A DNA stretch of 64,000 bases from Rotaria sp. Silwood1. Taxonomy: Eukaryota > Rotifera > Eurotatoria > Philodinida > Philodinidae. The position numbers and the translations under genes are program-made. Positions 11,485-23,326 of this stretch are shown piece by piece. The stretch spans positions 1-64,000 of the forward strand of contig CAJNOP010000528.1 in the NCBI GenBank assembly GCA_905250075.1, given 5' to 3'. The first letter of the stretch is position 1; each line of letters begins with the position of its first letter. Under the pieces are notes generated by a model. That model did not search any database. It was given only the letters and a program-made list of their open reading frames with translations, and was not told the origin of the DNA.

Positions 11485-11594
11485 CAGAGATGGTCATCTC
11501 CATGGTAACAGGGCATAGGGTCGCTACTGTCGATAGGAAATGCAATAGACAGTAGCGACCCTATGCCCTGTTACCATGGAGATGACCATCTCTG
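11485..11594. mobile_element. Perfect palindromic hAT-like MITE, 110 bp
   Basis: Two 47-bp arms (11485-11531, 11548-11594) are exact inverted repeats around a 16-bp loop. The termini are CAGAGATGG..., and the flanks are a perfect 8-bp duplication ATTTGTTG (11477-11484, 11595-11602). Size, TIR and duplication fit a hAT-derived MITE. The termini match the start of the element at 52741. Confidence 0.92.
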
Positions 11595-12229
11595 ATTTGT
11601 TGTGAAACTTGTTACTTAACGCAAAGAATATTCTTTTGCGTTCTACCGCAACTCATTTTTCCGATGCCTTTCAACCTTATGAATTTTTAAATTGAATTTA
11701 GATAAATGGATACGAATCTCTTGAAAGTACAGAAAGACAAACTTTTTGTTGATAAGCGAGAAGAAATGCAAAGAAGAATCGCAAAAGTTTCTCTGAGGTG
11801 TTCGCCATCACTGTTTTTTTTTCAGTTAGAACTTGGAATATTCCGATCTTTTTTCTTTCTGTTCTTCAGGACATGAGCTTTTTATAGAACTATAATAAAT
11901 GTGTGCTGTTCTTACCATCAAGAAGAATTGAGCTTTGTGCAAGAATGACGAACTACTGCAAGTCAAAATCTTTCACTGATTTTAGCACCATCTGTTTCTT
12001 AATCAATTTGCTTTCCATCATCTGAATATAAAAATAATATTTGCAAGATAAGTGAAACTGTCAGTGTCGCATCACAGACAAGAATACGTGAAAATAATTT
12101 TAGACTTATCTAGCAAAATTACTGTTTCTGCTATTGATTAAATCTTACCATAAATTCTAACCCTTTTCGTGTTGTTAATTTTCTACGAATTGATACGGCT
12201 CCTTGTGCAAAAGAGCGGATTGAGGTTAA

Positions 12230-12456
12230 GATCTGGGGTGGGGTTTGAGTGTGAGTGGGGTGTGGGTATGGGTATGGGTGTGGATTCAAGATGCAGTCTC
12301 ACATTCACACTCACCATACCCACACCCACATGATCGATGTGAGGCTATCACAACGAAAAGCTAGTACGACGAATTTAGGTGAGGTTGAAATTCTTAGCCG
12401 AAAGTCTCTGGAGGGTAAGGTCTGCCTGTTGATGCTGGTGAATATGTACCCAAACG

Positions 12457-12493
<37 letters not shown>

Positions 12494-12597
12494 ACGTAGA
12501 TCCCGCCATCTCATGTCTTCTTATTAAGAGTTGGAACCTCACCTAAATCCATTATGGTAGCTTCACATCGATACCCACACCCACACTCATACCCTAA
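12230..12597. repeat. Foldback with telomere-like ends and a poly-C tract
   Basis: A TGTGGG/TATGGG tract pairs with CCCACA at 12300-12330. A second inverted pair follows: ATCGATGTGAGGCT ... ATTTAGGTGAGGTT (12333-12390) against AACCTCACCTAAAT ... AGCTTCACATCGAT (12535-12573), then CCCACACCCACAC. The loop holds 37 consecutive C (12457-12493). Pro/Gly-run open frames across it are artefacts of the homopolymer. Confidence 0.75.
12457..12493. repeat. Poly-C homopolymer (37 C)
   Basis: Uninterrupted C run in the loop of the foldback. The length is likely unreliable in the assembly. Confidence 0.9.
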
Positions 12598-13663
12598 TCA
12601 TGTTTCAGAAGAATCGACTTTTAGAAGAAACTCGACGCACATGGATTACGAAGCAACAAATAATCAGATTAAGTAATATAAGAAGAAAAACAACAGCTTT
12701 CATTGGAGTATCAAATGACAAAGCAAAAATGAAAGCGATCGTGGATTATCAAGATACATCAGCGCTTTCGATCGGAGAATGAAGACAAAGTGCGCACAAT
12801 AATCTTTACCATTTGCTATTGCCCTAGTTCTTCACTATTGCACAAAAGCTGAAAAAGAAATATAAAGACAAATATCAACCAACTTAAGCCTTTCGTACAC
12901 ACTAATTTTCATCAGCTGCGTAACACCATTACTGTCTTATGTTTTCATAAGTGCATCATCATGTGACGACTTACTGTGCACCAGGTATTACAGTTGTCAC
13001 TTTGCATTATAGTATTCGTATTCGACTATTGTATGGACAACTAGACTTTGACATGGAGCTACTATCAAGGTTTGCTCGATCATTTCTAGGAAGCAGCATG
13101 TTACCATTTTCAAGTGAAAATGTATTACAGAGCCCTTAAAAGGAAGTTACTCGTGATACTGCAATATCAATATACTATTGTTGCGTGTATTTAAATCTTT
13201 TTTTTCGAAGACATAGCTAGAATAGAATAATCATAACACTATCGAAGTTAGCATTCGACTCGGGCTTTTGCTTTTATAAATAACAAATACAGTACATACC
13301 ACCCAAGTTTCTGATTCTTAGTGTTTTGGCACACATTTTTTATCACTTGTCACAGAGAAAATACCTCAAAACGTTTTCGGCAAAATCACCCTGTTTAGAT
13401 GAATTTTCTGATGTTATAGTCGCCGCTATATTCAGCATAGGAGGAAAAAAGTATCGAGTCGCACAGAAGAAGATAATGCAAACATAATCAAGTGCTCAAA
13501 TCTGCTGTTCCGTGCGTGCATTGAGTTGCGCCAGAAAAAGAACAGACAGTGTTTATACTACATTGTCACAACGCAATGATCATCGTTTTTAATAGATTCA
13601 TAGAAAAACAAATCCCAGAACCGGAAATCACAAAAAAAAGTATTCCTATTCAATCTAATGAAA

Positions 13664-14981
13664 ATGATGCCTGTAGCCAATATTTTGATAGTCTTGGCTT
13701 TTTCAATATTTATTCTCATCGAAACTGGTTGGTTCATTTCTATTGTACTCGGTCTGTCCCCGTTTTATTCACACATATCATATTTTTGTAGTTTTATGTG
13801 ATGGCCTTTTCTACATGCAACGAATTCCATCGTCTTGTATGGAAACTACCTTGAATTTCAGCACATATGGCAATGTTTCAAATAATTGCTTAACCTTTGA
13901 TTGGAGTCAAATTTCGAATTTGACTGCAACTTATACCACTTACATTGATTCTAATACAAATCAAACATATTTTGCACAGATCGGTGCATTAACTGTTTTG
14001 GGCAATATCGATAATTATAGATTGAATTATGAATGTCCACCAGTTGGATACAATGGTGTTGGTCCCGGTTGTCAAACTCAACCAAATACTCAACTGGTTG
14101 TATTACATGTTAATGCTTTAGATCGTAAACTATATGCCATAGATATTATTCTGTCTGGTACTCCTTTTCCTGAACCAGGAACTTTGAAGGATAATCAACC
14201 ACCTTTTGGTAAAGCTCGTCATCAGTTCACTACAGGAATACTACTACAATCTAATGGTTATTTTAAAGTCTGCAAAGATAAGAATAGTAATCAATGTCCA
14301 AATAAGAATCTTGATGCTCACAAATTACCTAATCCATTACCAAGTAATTATGGATATGGTATCTTTGGTATTCAAGCATTCGACCTTGTTACTAATTCGA
14401 CATGGATAATGGATGATTCGAATCAATTACTTATTGTTACAGCAGGTACTAATTATTATTATTTCAATGCAACTGGATTCTTCTTCTATGATTCGACTGA
14501 AAAAACATGTACATGGTCAAACTCTTGTAATTATGTGTGCGAAGTGTATAATTACAATTCTCGATTCTTAGATTTTGGTGGTGAATGGATAATCACAAAG
14601 AAATGGGGCATTCAAAACATGCAGCCACGAACCGTAGAAACTTGGATTGGACATGCTATTGATGCTGCTGGCATCTTTCCCATTATCATGTATACTGATA
14701 AGAAAACTGGTCATTACTTAGGATTAGACAAACTTGATCCAGAGCCAATGCAGAAAATGGGCGCCACATATTGGTATACTGATCATGGTGACACAATGGC
14801 AAGAACTAGCATTGAATCCTTTCATCCGACTGTTGTAGAAGCTGAATGTATTAAAGCTATAACTGAATGGATGGGTGATAAGACGAACGCTGGTATTGGT
14901 TTACGATTTGACTATGTCCGAATCATGGTCGCCATTATTGCTTTTAAATATCTTTCAAATATGGCTGAAATGCTTTTATAA
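13664..14981 (+). CDS. Secreted, N-glycosylation-rich protein of unknown function
   Basis: Two exons, 13664-13727 and 13792-14981, separated by a 64-bp intron (GT..TTTTTGTAG), phase 1, giving 417 aa. The chosen start (tandem ATG at 13664 and 13667) supplies a hydrophobic signal peptide (ANILIVLAFSIFILIE) that the downstream open frame lacks. The mature part has several sequons (NFS, NVS, NLT, NQT, NST, NAT) and scattered Cys (SSCMETT, CPPVGYNGVGPGC, NSCNYVCEVY), as expected for an extracellular protein. There is no later transmembrane segment except a mildly hydrophobic C-terminus. I do not recognise the family. The donor GTTGGT is weak, so the first exon is less certain than the second. Confidence 0.75.
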
Positions 14982-15414
14982 ATATTTAAAATCATACCGA
15001 TGAGAAATAAGATTTTTGAATACTTTTTCTTATTCATTATCATATACTTTAAAAATGACTTCTTTTAACACTTTACTAATCCTCAAACAGTATTCACAAA
15101 AGAAAAGATTCTGAACTCTTCAACTTGTGATATAAATAGATAGAGTCTGAGGTTGCATTCTATCAGGACTGCTGAAAGATCATGGAAAAATTATTTTCAA
15201 ATGTCTGTGACAGTCTACAAGTGGGATTAATATAATGAAACATGCGAGACAAGCATAGATTATTATGTCTACGAAATTTCAAACCAAAACAATGCTTGAA
15301 AATCCATAAGTTCGAGGCCCACATATGAATAATATTATGGTTCAAGAATCACAAAATTAATTGCCCTGAAAACTGTTGTGACGTGTTGTCTTATCTGATA
15401 CGGTCTGTGAGAGT

Positions 15415-15880
15415 AGTGGCGTAGCCATAAAAATCTCGTAAGGGGGAGGGGGAGGGAAGAGCTCAGCTCCCGACTTGTTTGTAGTTAAATATAAGTAACT
15501 TAAGTACTCGAACAACGCAATGAAAACAATAAAGAAGTCGAAATGTTCAATATTTTATTAGAAATAAAAGAAAACACCAAAACGTACCTAATTAACGAAG
15601 TATAATTCTTCTATTTTTATAAATAATTGAAAGTTGATCAATAACTTGTTCTAAATCCACTGAAAAATCACGCTCAATGGATAACATAAAAATATCACTT
15701 AAACGTTTGTCTGCAATAGTATTTCTTGTATGTGTTTTGACTAGACTCATTTTTGAAAATACACACCCACCCGACGACCATGGCACTGGGATAGTAAGTG
15801 CAGCATTTATTATTAACACGATATTAGAAAATGGTTTTTCTAATGGCTTTATTTCATGCTATAATTCAGTTATATTTGAT
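15415..15880 (-). pseudogene. hAT transposase C-terminal (dimerisation domain) relic
   Basis: The minus-strand frame (stop at 15592) reads ..NAALTIPVPWSSGGCVFSKM, then SLVKTHTRNTIADKRL and IFMLSIERDF. This matches the dimerisation domain of ZMYM-type hAT transposases (consensus like IPVSSAECERSFSKL..LRN.M...RL..L.LLSIE). In-frame stops lie upstream at about 15865 and no earlier domains are seen. Downstream at about 15415 TAGTGGCGTAGCCA followed by a GGGGGAGGG run resembles a hAT terminus (CAGTGGCGTAGCC). The 5' half is missing. Confidence 0.7.
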
Positions 15881-16118
15881 AATTTTCTGCTTCTGTGTGC
15901 TCAAAAGGTGAGTACACTATAGAATCCGTCAGTGTGTCCGTCCGGTCGCCCTTATACATGATAACTCTTGAGAATATGAAGCGATTGTTATGAAACTTTT
16001 GTGACAGAATCGTCTCATCGATATCTCGGTCGAGTTCGAACATGAGAATGATTCGTCAAGAAATTATTGAGTTATCGCAAAAAATGTCATTATTTTTTGT
16101 GTCTTTCTATGCGAGCAG

Positions 16119-16395
16119 GATGTGGGTGTGGGTGGGTATGGGTTTGAGTGTAGGTGTGGGTGTGGGTGTGGGTGTCAGCTTCTCTTATAGCCACACCCCT
16201 ATCCAAATCCACACCCACACCCATTTTTATTTTCTTNNNNNNNNNNNNNNNNNNNNNNNNNNNNNNNNNNNNNNNNNNNNNNNNNNNNNNNNNNNNNNNN
16301 NNNNNNNNNNNNNNNNNNNNNNNNNNNNNNNNNNNNCAAAGTGACTGTCGGCAAAGTGATACGGACCCGTGTGGGTGTGAGTGTGGTCATGAAGT
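16119..16395. repeat. Telomere-like inverted pair abutting the assembly gap
   Basis: A long TGTGGG/TGTAGG tract (16119-16173) is followed after about 20 bp by CCACACCCC..CCACACCCACACCC (16191-16223). A further TGTGGGTGTGAGTGTGG lies at 16370-16386 beyond the gap. Confidence 0.8.
16237..16336. other. Assembly gap (100 N)
   Basis: Exactly 100 N, which suggests a placeholder of unknown size. It falls beside telomere-like repeats, a likely cause of assembly failure. Open frames running through X residues are meaningless. Confidence 0.98.
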
Positions 16396-16928
16396 GGCAA
16401 ATCTCAAATTGTTACCAGTTTTAAAATCTGTATGTTAAAATTTTAAATCGTAAAATTTTCAAAATTTAGCTGACAGATACATGTAAGTCATCGACTTATG
16501 GCTTTCACTTAGAATACCTAAAAGATATCAGATATTTACTTTTCTGTAAAGTTTTCAAATTTGGGATGAGACGTTAGTAAAACTCATAGACTTATGCCTT
16601 ACACTTTCAATGTCTAGCAGATATCAGATATCAGATATCAGATATTTGCCTTTTCTATGTAATTTTCAAAATGTGCATGAAGCGTACATAGAAGCCATAA
16701 ACTTATGCCTTTCATTTAGGATTCCTGTCACAAGGGCGGTATCAGCAATTTTCTTAGTATATGTGTTCAAATTAATTAGAAGACCATATATCTTACTGTG
16801 ATCGCGATCTAAAATTTACCATAAAATCCAGCATTAGATATCTACCATTCATCTCGTTTTATTCGTTGGAATCTAAGAAAACAAAAACATTTACCAGCAT
16901 ATTTATAAATGATATCGGTGAAACTAGG

Positions 16929-16999
16929 GTGGATGTGGGGTGTGTGAGTGTGGGTGTGGGTGTAAAGGAAGCGAAGTCTGGTACTGACATTCACACCCA
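16929..16999. repeat. Telomere-like inverted pair
   Basis: GGATGTGGGGTGTGTGAGTG plus TGGGTGTGGG, then TTCACACCC after a 35-bp spacer; the C-rich arm is short. Confidence 0.65.
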
Positions 17000-17796
17000 G
17001 AAGGCATTGGCGTCAGGCAAAACGTTGTTTTTCGTGATTCGCAGCTCACGCTCTATCAAATGATGTAAAAGAAGGACAAAACTTTTAGTCGAATCTCGCA
17101 TTTCCGGCGACTTTAATGAAAACTCTGGGAGAATTTCGCTCCTATAATTAGCGTTTTATTCTTTAGAATCATTTAGGTTTTGGATGACCTAAAAGAATAG
17201 TAACTAATTAGCTGTATGATGAGGGATTCTCGATGGATTGTCCGGTTTTCTTATCAATGCTATCATATCTTCATCTAATGATAATCTAAGCTGATCCAAT
17301 TGATGATGAATAAGTAAAGATAATGTTTATAATAATGACTGAGACAATTAAGATTTATGTTAGGAAAACAACAAATTTTATTATCATTGTTATAAAAGAT
17401 TGATTGATTAATAAAATTGTAAGAATTTCAATTAATTTTGTTGAAATGAATATATTTAGTAACAGGTGAAAGTAATGATGAATTTCAAGTAAATGATAAT
17501 TATACTAATGGAAACATTTTATAAGATAATACTGTTAGATTAAAAATAATTCTATGTTTATCTTTCGAAAATATTTTAATAAATAAGAGAATTAATATGT
17601 TTAATAATGATCATTTCATTTTCAAATAAAAGCAAATTTGTAATCTAAAATTAATATAAAAATATTTTTTCAAAGTAATAAGAAATAGAATTATCTTTGT
17701 TCGAGAAAGCAAACGTTTTCATGTATGAATCTTTCCTGAAAGCAAATACTAATAGTAAACTTCTTCAAAGTTATTAATTCAGCTTTCTATAGAGAA

Positions 17797-17860
17797 GGGT
17801 GTGGCGGGTGTGGATCTGGAACGAACAGAAGATTCACACCCACACTCACTCATACCCCAC
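17797..17860. repeat. Telomere-like inverted pair
   Basis: GGGTGTGGCGGGTGTGG, about 18-bp spacer, then TTCACACCCACACTCACTCA and TACCCC. Confidence 0.75.
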
Positions 17861-18150
17861 TGTGACGATTTTTGATAGAAGGGATGTTAGTGCTGATGGT
17901 ATTACACTTTATTCTATTCCTTCATATCATATAATCGCATCGTTTACATACATAGCACACGCTTATATACGCAAGTAGAAGAAGTGAGAATGAAAAGAGA
18001 GGAGATAAGGCCAAGGAGAGAGCCGATATAGGAGAACAATAGGATAAGGACAGAAGCATAAGAATAGAAAGGTAAGGACAATGTATAATATACGAGTAAG
18101 TGATATGGGAAGGTTAAGTATCATGTGTGAAATCCAATCAACCGGGATCG

Positions 18151-18188
18151 TTACACCCACACTCACCCCACACCCACACACACCCTTA
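18151..18188. repeat. C-rich telomere-like tract without a close partner
   Basis: ACACCCACACTCACCCCACA followed by CCCACACACACCC. The nearest G-rich partner is a short GTGTGGGTGCGG at 18546. Confidence 0.65.
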
Positions 18189-18866
18189 CTTTGCGTTTTT
18201 ACAGTTGCTTTAATTATGACGTTACCATTGTTTACACGCAAAAGCTCGAACATTTTTCAGAAGTTTTAACATGATCGATCAAGGGGGTGTTTTTATGTTA
18301 TTGCACTGAGTTCACGATTCGACGAGTTGCAAATGATTTTGTACTTATTATAATGTAGATTCCACCAAATAAACTTATACTTACGAGATCTCTAAACTAC
18401 TGTTAGACCAAACTTGCGTATTTATCTATCAATTAAATTTTCTAATCACATTTAATGCAACTTATACGCTCATTGATATGCAGCTAATATTAATAGTAGA
18501 AATTGAATAGGTGAAGGAACCTTGGGGATTAAGGTATGCGATCAAGTGTGGGTGCGGCAATAAGGGCAACTGTGAAAGCTCTCTACATCTACTTTTGAAC
18601 TTGATTTAACGTTTTTTCTGTATAGGTCTTCCTCCAGTATTCTGCGTTTTAGGCTCATCTGTTTCTTCTTTTAAAAAATTTTACAGACCTATGTTAGAAC
18701 TTTCTTAATTTTATATCATGTAATATTTACCGTCAATGAACATAAGAAAAAGTTTATTAGCATACTTCTTTTCATGACTGACCTATCAAAACTCACATGA
18801 CTCGATTACGGATGTACACATGAATATGACTACTACGAGTTTTCTCACGTACATTCTATTTTTTCT

Positions 18867-18889
18867 ATAATAATAATAATAATAATAAT
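18867..18889. repeat. (TAA)n microsatellite
   Basis: About seven AAT/TAA units just 3' of the reductase gene. Confidence 0.8.
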
Positions 18890-18920
18890 TAAATTAAAAT
18901 GGTTTTAGCTATTACGCATT

Positions 18921-21900
18921 TTATTGTTGAATAATTTTCTTTTCGAATCCAAAGTTTTCAATATGCTGTAAAATGAATGTTAACCATTTCATAATATAAT
19001 TATTATCAATAGATAGAAAATTCAATTGAGAATTTTCATTTGATTTATTTTGTTGAACAGTCGAATTTGTTTGTTTAAATAAATTATATATGAAGAATTC
19101 TCCGATCGATTTAATAAAATTATTTTCCTTTGATTGTAATATTAGCTTATGTTTCCATTCATCATCACATATAGGTTCAATTTTAATACCACACTTACAA
19201 ATACATTCGGCAATATTTTCAAATGAGATTGTTTCATTTTGATTAACAATATGATAAATCTTTCCATAAGTATAAGATTGATTTTGATTAGGAATAATAA
19301 TCGTATGAGCAGCTAAATTAACAGGTAATTGATTAAACTTCTTTTTTACGATTGTCGATGGATAATAACCACTCATCATAATTGTACTAAGGAATAATGT
19401 ATTTAAATCATGTTTATTACAAGCACCTGTTTCAGTACTAGCACCAATAGATCCTAAACGATAGATAATAACTGGTATACCAATACGACTAGCTTTTGTC
19501 ATGAGTATTTCTGAAACCCATTTACTTTGTGTGTAGCCATTACTTAAATGATCTGTACGAATATTATCAATAGATATTTCATCATTTATTCCATTCGATA
19601 ACACACTCATTGTTGACATATATATTATTGGTATATATGCCGAAGGATGAGAAGCAAAACGAATAATTTCTTTAGTACCATTAACATTTGTATCATGAAG
19701 TATTCTATACGGTAATACAAAATTAACGATAGCAGCACAATGAATAATAATATCTGTTTTATTAGCAAAATCTTCATATGTTGCATCATCAAGTCCAAAA
19801 TGATATTGTGTAAGATCACCTCGTAAAGGAATAATTCGTTCACGAAAATCATCATTCCATACTTGAAGATATATCATATTATCTCGAATACGATCTAATG
19901 GATTCGTAGAAGTTTGACATCGAACAAGACATAGAAATTTACATGTCGATGGATAATATTTTAACATTTCAAAAAGTACAAAAGCTCCAATAAATCCAGT
20001 TGTTCCCGTAATAAATATTATTGAAGGTAAATCATTTATATTTTTATGTGTTTTAACTTCTATATTCAAATCTAATTGACAATCATTTAATAATTCTGAT
20101 TTAATCGATTCTGACCAAGAACATATTTGTAAAGGATTTTGAACAATATTAACTAATTTCTGTAAACTTATATCAGGTTCATATAGAATGTTTAATGGTA
20201 TAGATATACCAAGATCATTATCAATCATATGAGATAGACGTAGACCAGTTAATGAATCAACACCTGTTGTTACAAACAATGGATCATTGTCATTTAATAA
20301 TAATTCTTGTCCAATTACTTTTTCGAGAATTATTTTCAATTGATTATGAATAGAATTGTGCTCTTTTAATCGATGAGCATAGTGTACAAATAATTTCGGT
20401 CGACAAAGCTTCATGGACAATGTCAAAAGACCATTTTCACTAGTAAATGGTTCAAAATCAATAATTAATTTCGATGGAATTTCATATATTTGAAGTGATT
20501 CTTTCATAGCTATGGTATGTAAATCATTCAAAATAGTATCATAAAGTAATTTATCTGTATTATCATAATTCATTTTTTTAATATTTTGTTTTTTAAGAAA
20601 ATTTTCATAATAGTCTTTATTAGGTATGATTACTGCTTTGACACTATTATCTAGACCATCACCATATATATAGATTTGTTCAATGAATAGACTTTGTAAA
20701 TAGATGTTTTCAAGAAATTCAGCTGACACAAATTGTCCTTGGGCAAGTTTGAAAAAATTTTTTCTACGATCAATTACGTGTATACTAGGTGTCTCACCAT
20801 CATTCAAACGTAATTCAACAATATCACCTGTACGAAAATATCCATCGTCGGTCAATGCCAATTTTGTTTCTTCAATATTATTTATATATCCAGAAAACAT
20901 TTGTGCAGTTTTAATGACAAGTTCTCCTCGTGGAAAAGGTTTATCATCAATTGTATAACCAATATCTTTGGCTGATTCAAGACGATAATCAATAATGGTG
21001 TTAAGAAACTTATAATTGAAAGTGATTCGTCCACATTCTGTTGTTCCATATGCTTCAACTATTTTACAATGTCGAAAACATTGTTTCATAAAATTTAATA
21101 CTAATGGACTAACCATAGCACCACCAATAGAAATAACTCGACATCGTTGAGGAATTAATTTCGAGAAAGATTCTAGCAGAGTTTTTTTATCTTTTTCATC
21201 TATTAATGCAAGACTTCTTTGAAATTCCGAATAGATCTTATTCCAAAACGTAGGCGGTGCTGAGAAACTTGTCGGTGAGACTAAAGCAAGTTCTTCCATA
21301 AGTCGATTCATATCACCTGTTGAAAATCCTGTAGATCCACCTTCGAGAAATGTTGCAATCGTTGCTTTACGATCAGTTATCCACGCTAATGGTCGATAAC
21401 TAAATTTGATATTTTCTTGATTTCGAAATAAAGTCCGTTGTGAAAACGTAACTCGAAAAACATTTTCAGATATCATTGCTCCTTTTGGAAATCCCAAACT
21501 TCCACTTGTATAAATAATCGTAATACAGTCATCAGGATTATTAATAACATATTCATTGCTATTTTTGCAACTACCTAATTTTTCAATTTCATCCATGGTA
21601 TGAATCAAAAACCCATTATCTTCTAGAATTGAACTTATATATTCATGTTGTATATGTTACATTAGAAAAGGATACTTATTCAGATCAGTAACATTCATAC
21701 TCTTTTATATTCTCTGTATTTTAGATGAATCAATATGTCAGCGGTGTCACTAATCTGAAGAAGATGCTGGAAAGAACTGTAATGTAAGCTATGAGTTTTA
21801 AAAGTTTGCGCTTATGTTTCCTACGCAATATATTTTCGAAATTCTTTATGAATATCTGTGAATCTTTTCTAAAGTCTCACTAGCGCTCTTCCGATAGACA

Positions 21901-23326
21901 TTTCGAGACGTCGATTTAAGCTTGTCATGGTCATGGAAATTTTAAATGGACGATTTGGATTCTCACTCTCTGGAGAAGAATATCAGAAGATGAGTATTTA
22001 CAATGCATAGTTATCGACCATCTAAACTAAATACAATTTTTTTTTTCTAAACAAATTATTTTTTCAATTTTTCGATGGATAGCAGTTAAAATTAAACATT
22101 GGTTAGTAGTTTTTGAAATTATTTTTTGCAATGAAATATAGATTCACTATTTTAAGTTTTTTTTCCAAGACTAAAGAATATTTGTTACAAATATGTTTCT
22201 ATTAAAGTCGTTTTATTCAGCCACTTGAAAAAACTATTTTTATGATGGATTGGTGTCCACTGGCGCACTCATTGAAACGTTCTAGTGTTTTCAGTCACAT
22301 CTTTCGTCTATCTTTGTGAATACTCGCTTGTTCTTATTTTCTATCATAATCGTTTTTCTACTATTTTTTTTTAATTATGGTTATTAATCTATTCTCGATT
22401 TGATATATTTAATTAATAAAAACAAAAACTGTGTGAAATAATGTCATAGACACGTACAACTGAAAATATACATTCGAATACATCGTGCAATTTGTTTTAC
22501 GAATTCAATCGATCTCTAATTTCGATGTCAATCGCAGGCTGATATTAACGCATCGCTAGAATGATTAAACTCGATGGATAAAAATCATAAATTTGGCGAA
22601 TTCAGAAAACTATTTCTTCTTCAAATTAATCCAATCGAACTATGAACAAAACAACAAAGACTTACTAGAATTCATGTCAGACACATCATCCATGCATATA
22701 ATATGACGTACTGTTGAACATTTAGACTGTAATCGAATTAATCTTTGTAATATATGTTTATCACAAACAATAACGGATATATTTGTATGATTAATTATAT
22801 ATGTCATATCACGATCATTCGATTGATGAAAAATTGGTACACTGATAATACTTTGCAAAATACAGGCTAAATCTGTTATTAACCATTCAGGTCGATTAGC
22901 GGCACAGATCGCTAAATGATAATGTGGTTTTATAAAATGTTCTAATCCATAACTAAAATTTTTTATTCTTTGACCAATGATTTTAAATGTTAACCAAACG
23001 TAAGAATGTTCATTACTATCTGAATCATCATTAGAATAATTTCTTACACCAAAACATGAACGTTCCGAATGAAAATAAATTGCCGATAGAATTCGACTCG
23101 CCATATCAGGTCGAGTACAGATTTTCTCTATTCCATAATCAAGAGAAAACTTCCGAATTAAACGATGAGAATGTGATGATTCCATTCTTGTCTTACACAT
23201 TTCGCAAACATGACAATGAAGACAACTTGGACAATAAAACCATGATTCACCTTGATTAAATATGCGATGACAAACAGTACAATATTGAACAGTTGAATTG
23301 ATTGAAGCGTTCAAATCTTTATTCAT
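18921..23326 (-). CDS. Carboxylic acid reductase (A-PCP-R) with N-terminal ZZ-type zinc finger
   Basis: Two exons, 23326-22666 and 21622-18921, joined in phase 1 (donor A|GTAAGT, acceptor CTAG) across a 1043-bp intron; 1120 aa. Residues 16-54 form a Cys/His cluster (CTVC, CPSC, CEMC, HSH) like a ZZ finger. The adenylation domain follows: [10 protein letters not shown] (exon 1), A3 loop [13 protein letters not shown] (258), [17 protein letters not shown], and [15 protein letters not shown], which is very close to bacterial CARs. The carrier site is GVDSLTGL (Ser about 677). The reductase domain has TGTTGFIGA (about 759) and YTQSK (Tyr917/Lys921). The family activates carboxylic acids with ATP and reduces them to aldehydes with NADPH. 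Architecture and length (about 1170 aa in Mycobacterium/Nocardia) suggest bacterial origin. Introns and the added zinc finger show domestication. AATAAA overlaps the stop codon. The substrate is unknown; the carrier Ser needs a phosphopantetheinyl transferase. Confidence 0.88.
21623..22665 (-). other. Intron of the carboxylic acid reductase gene
   Basis: 1043 bp, GTAAGT..CTAG, phase 1. AT-rich, no internal feature recognised. Confidence 0.75.

Larger units (their letters stand above)
10425..13663. other. Gene-poor stretch
   Basis: No convincing gene. It holds the palindromic MITE (11477-11602) and the poly-C foldback (12230-12597). A 60-codon plus-strand frame at 12600-12782 (MFQKNRLLEETRRT..) has fairly coding-like composition but no recognised domain or neighbour exon. 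Confidence 0.5.
14982..18920. other. Intergenic region with transposon relic, telomere-like hairpins and an assembly gap
   Basis: Apart from the hAT relic (15415-15880), telomere-like tracts (16119-16395, 16929-16999, 17797-17860, 18151-18188) and the N gap, no gene or RNA was recognised. A GATATCAGATATCAGATATC microrepeat lies at about 16620-16642. Confidence 0.5.

Noticed and set aside
12255-12527. Frames with Pro or Gly runs
   Set aside because: Caused by the 37-C homopolymer and telomere-like tracts.
16042-16438. Frames crossing the N gap
   Set aside because: They include unknown residues and telomere-like repeats; no evidence of coding.
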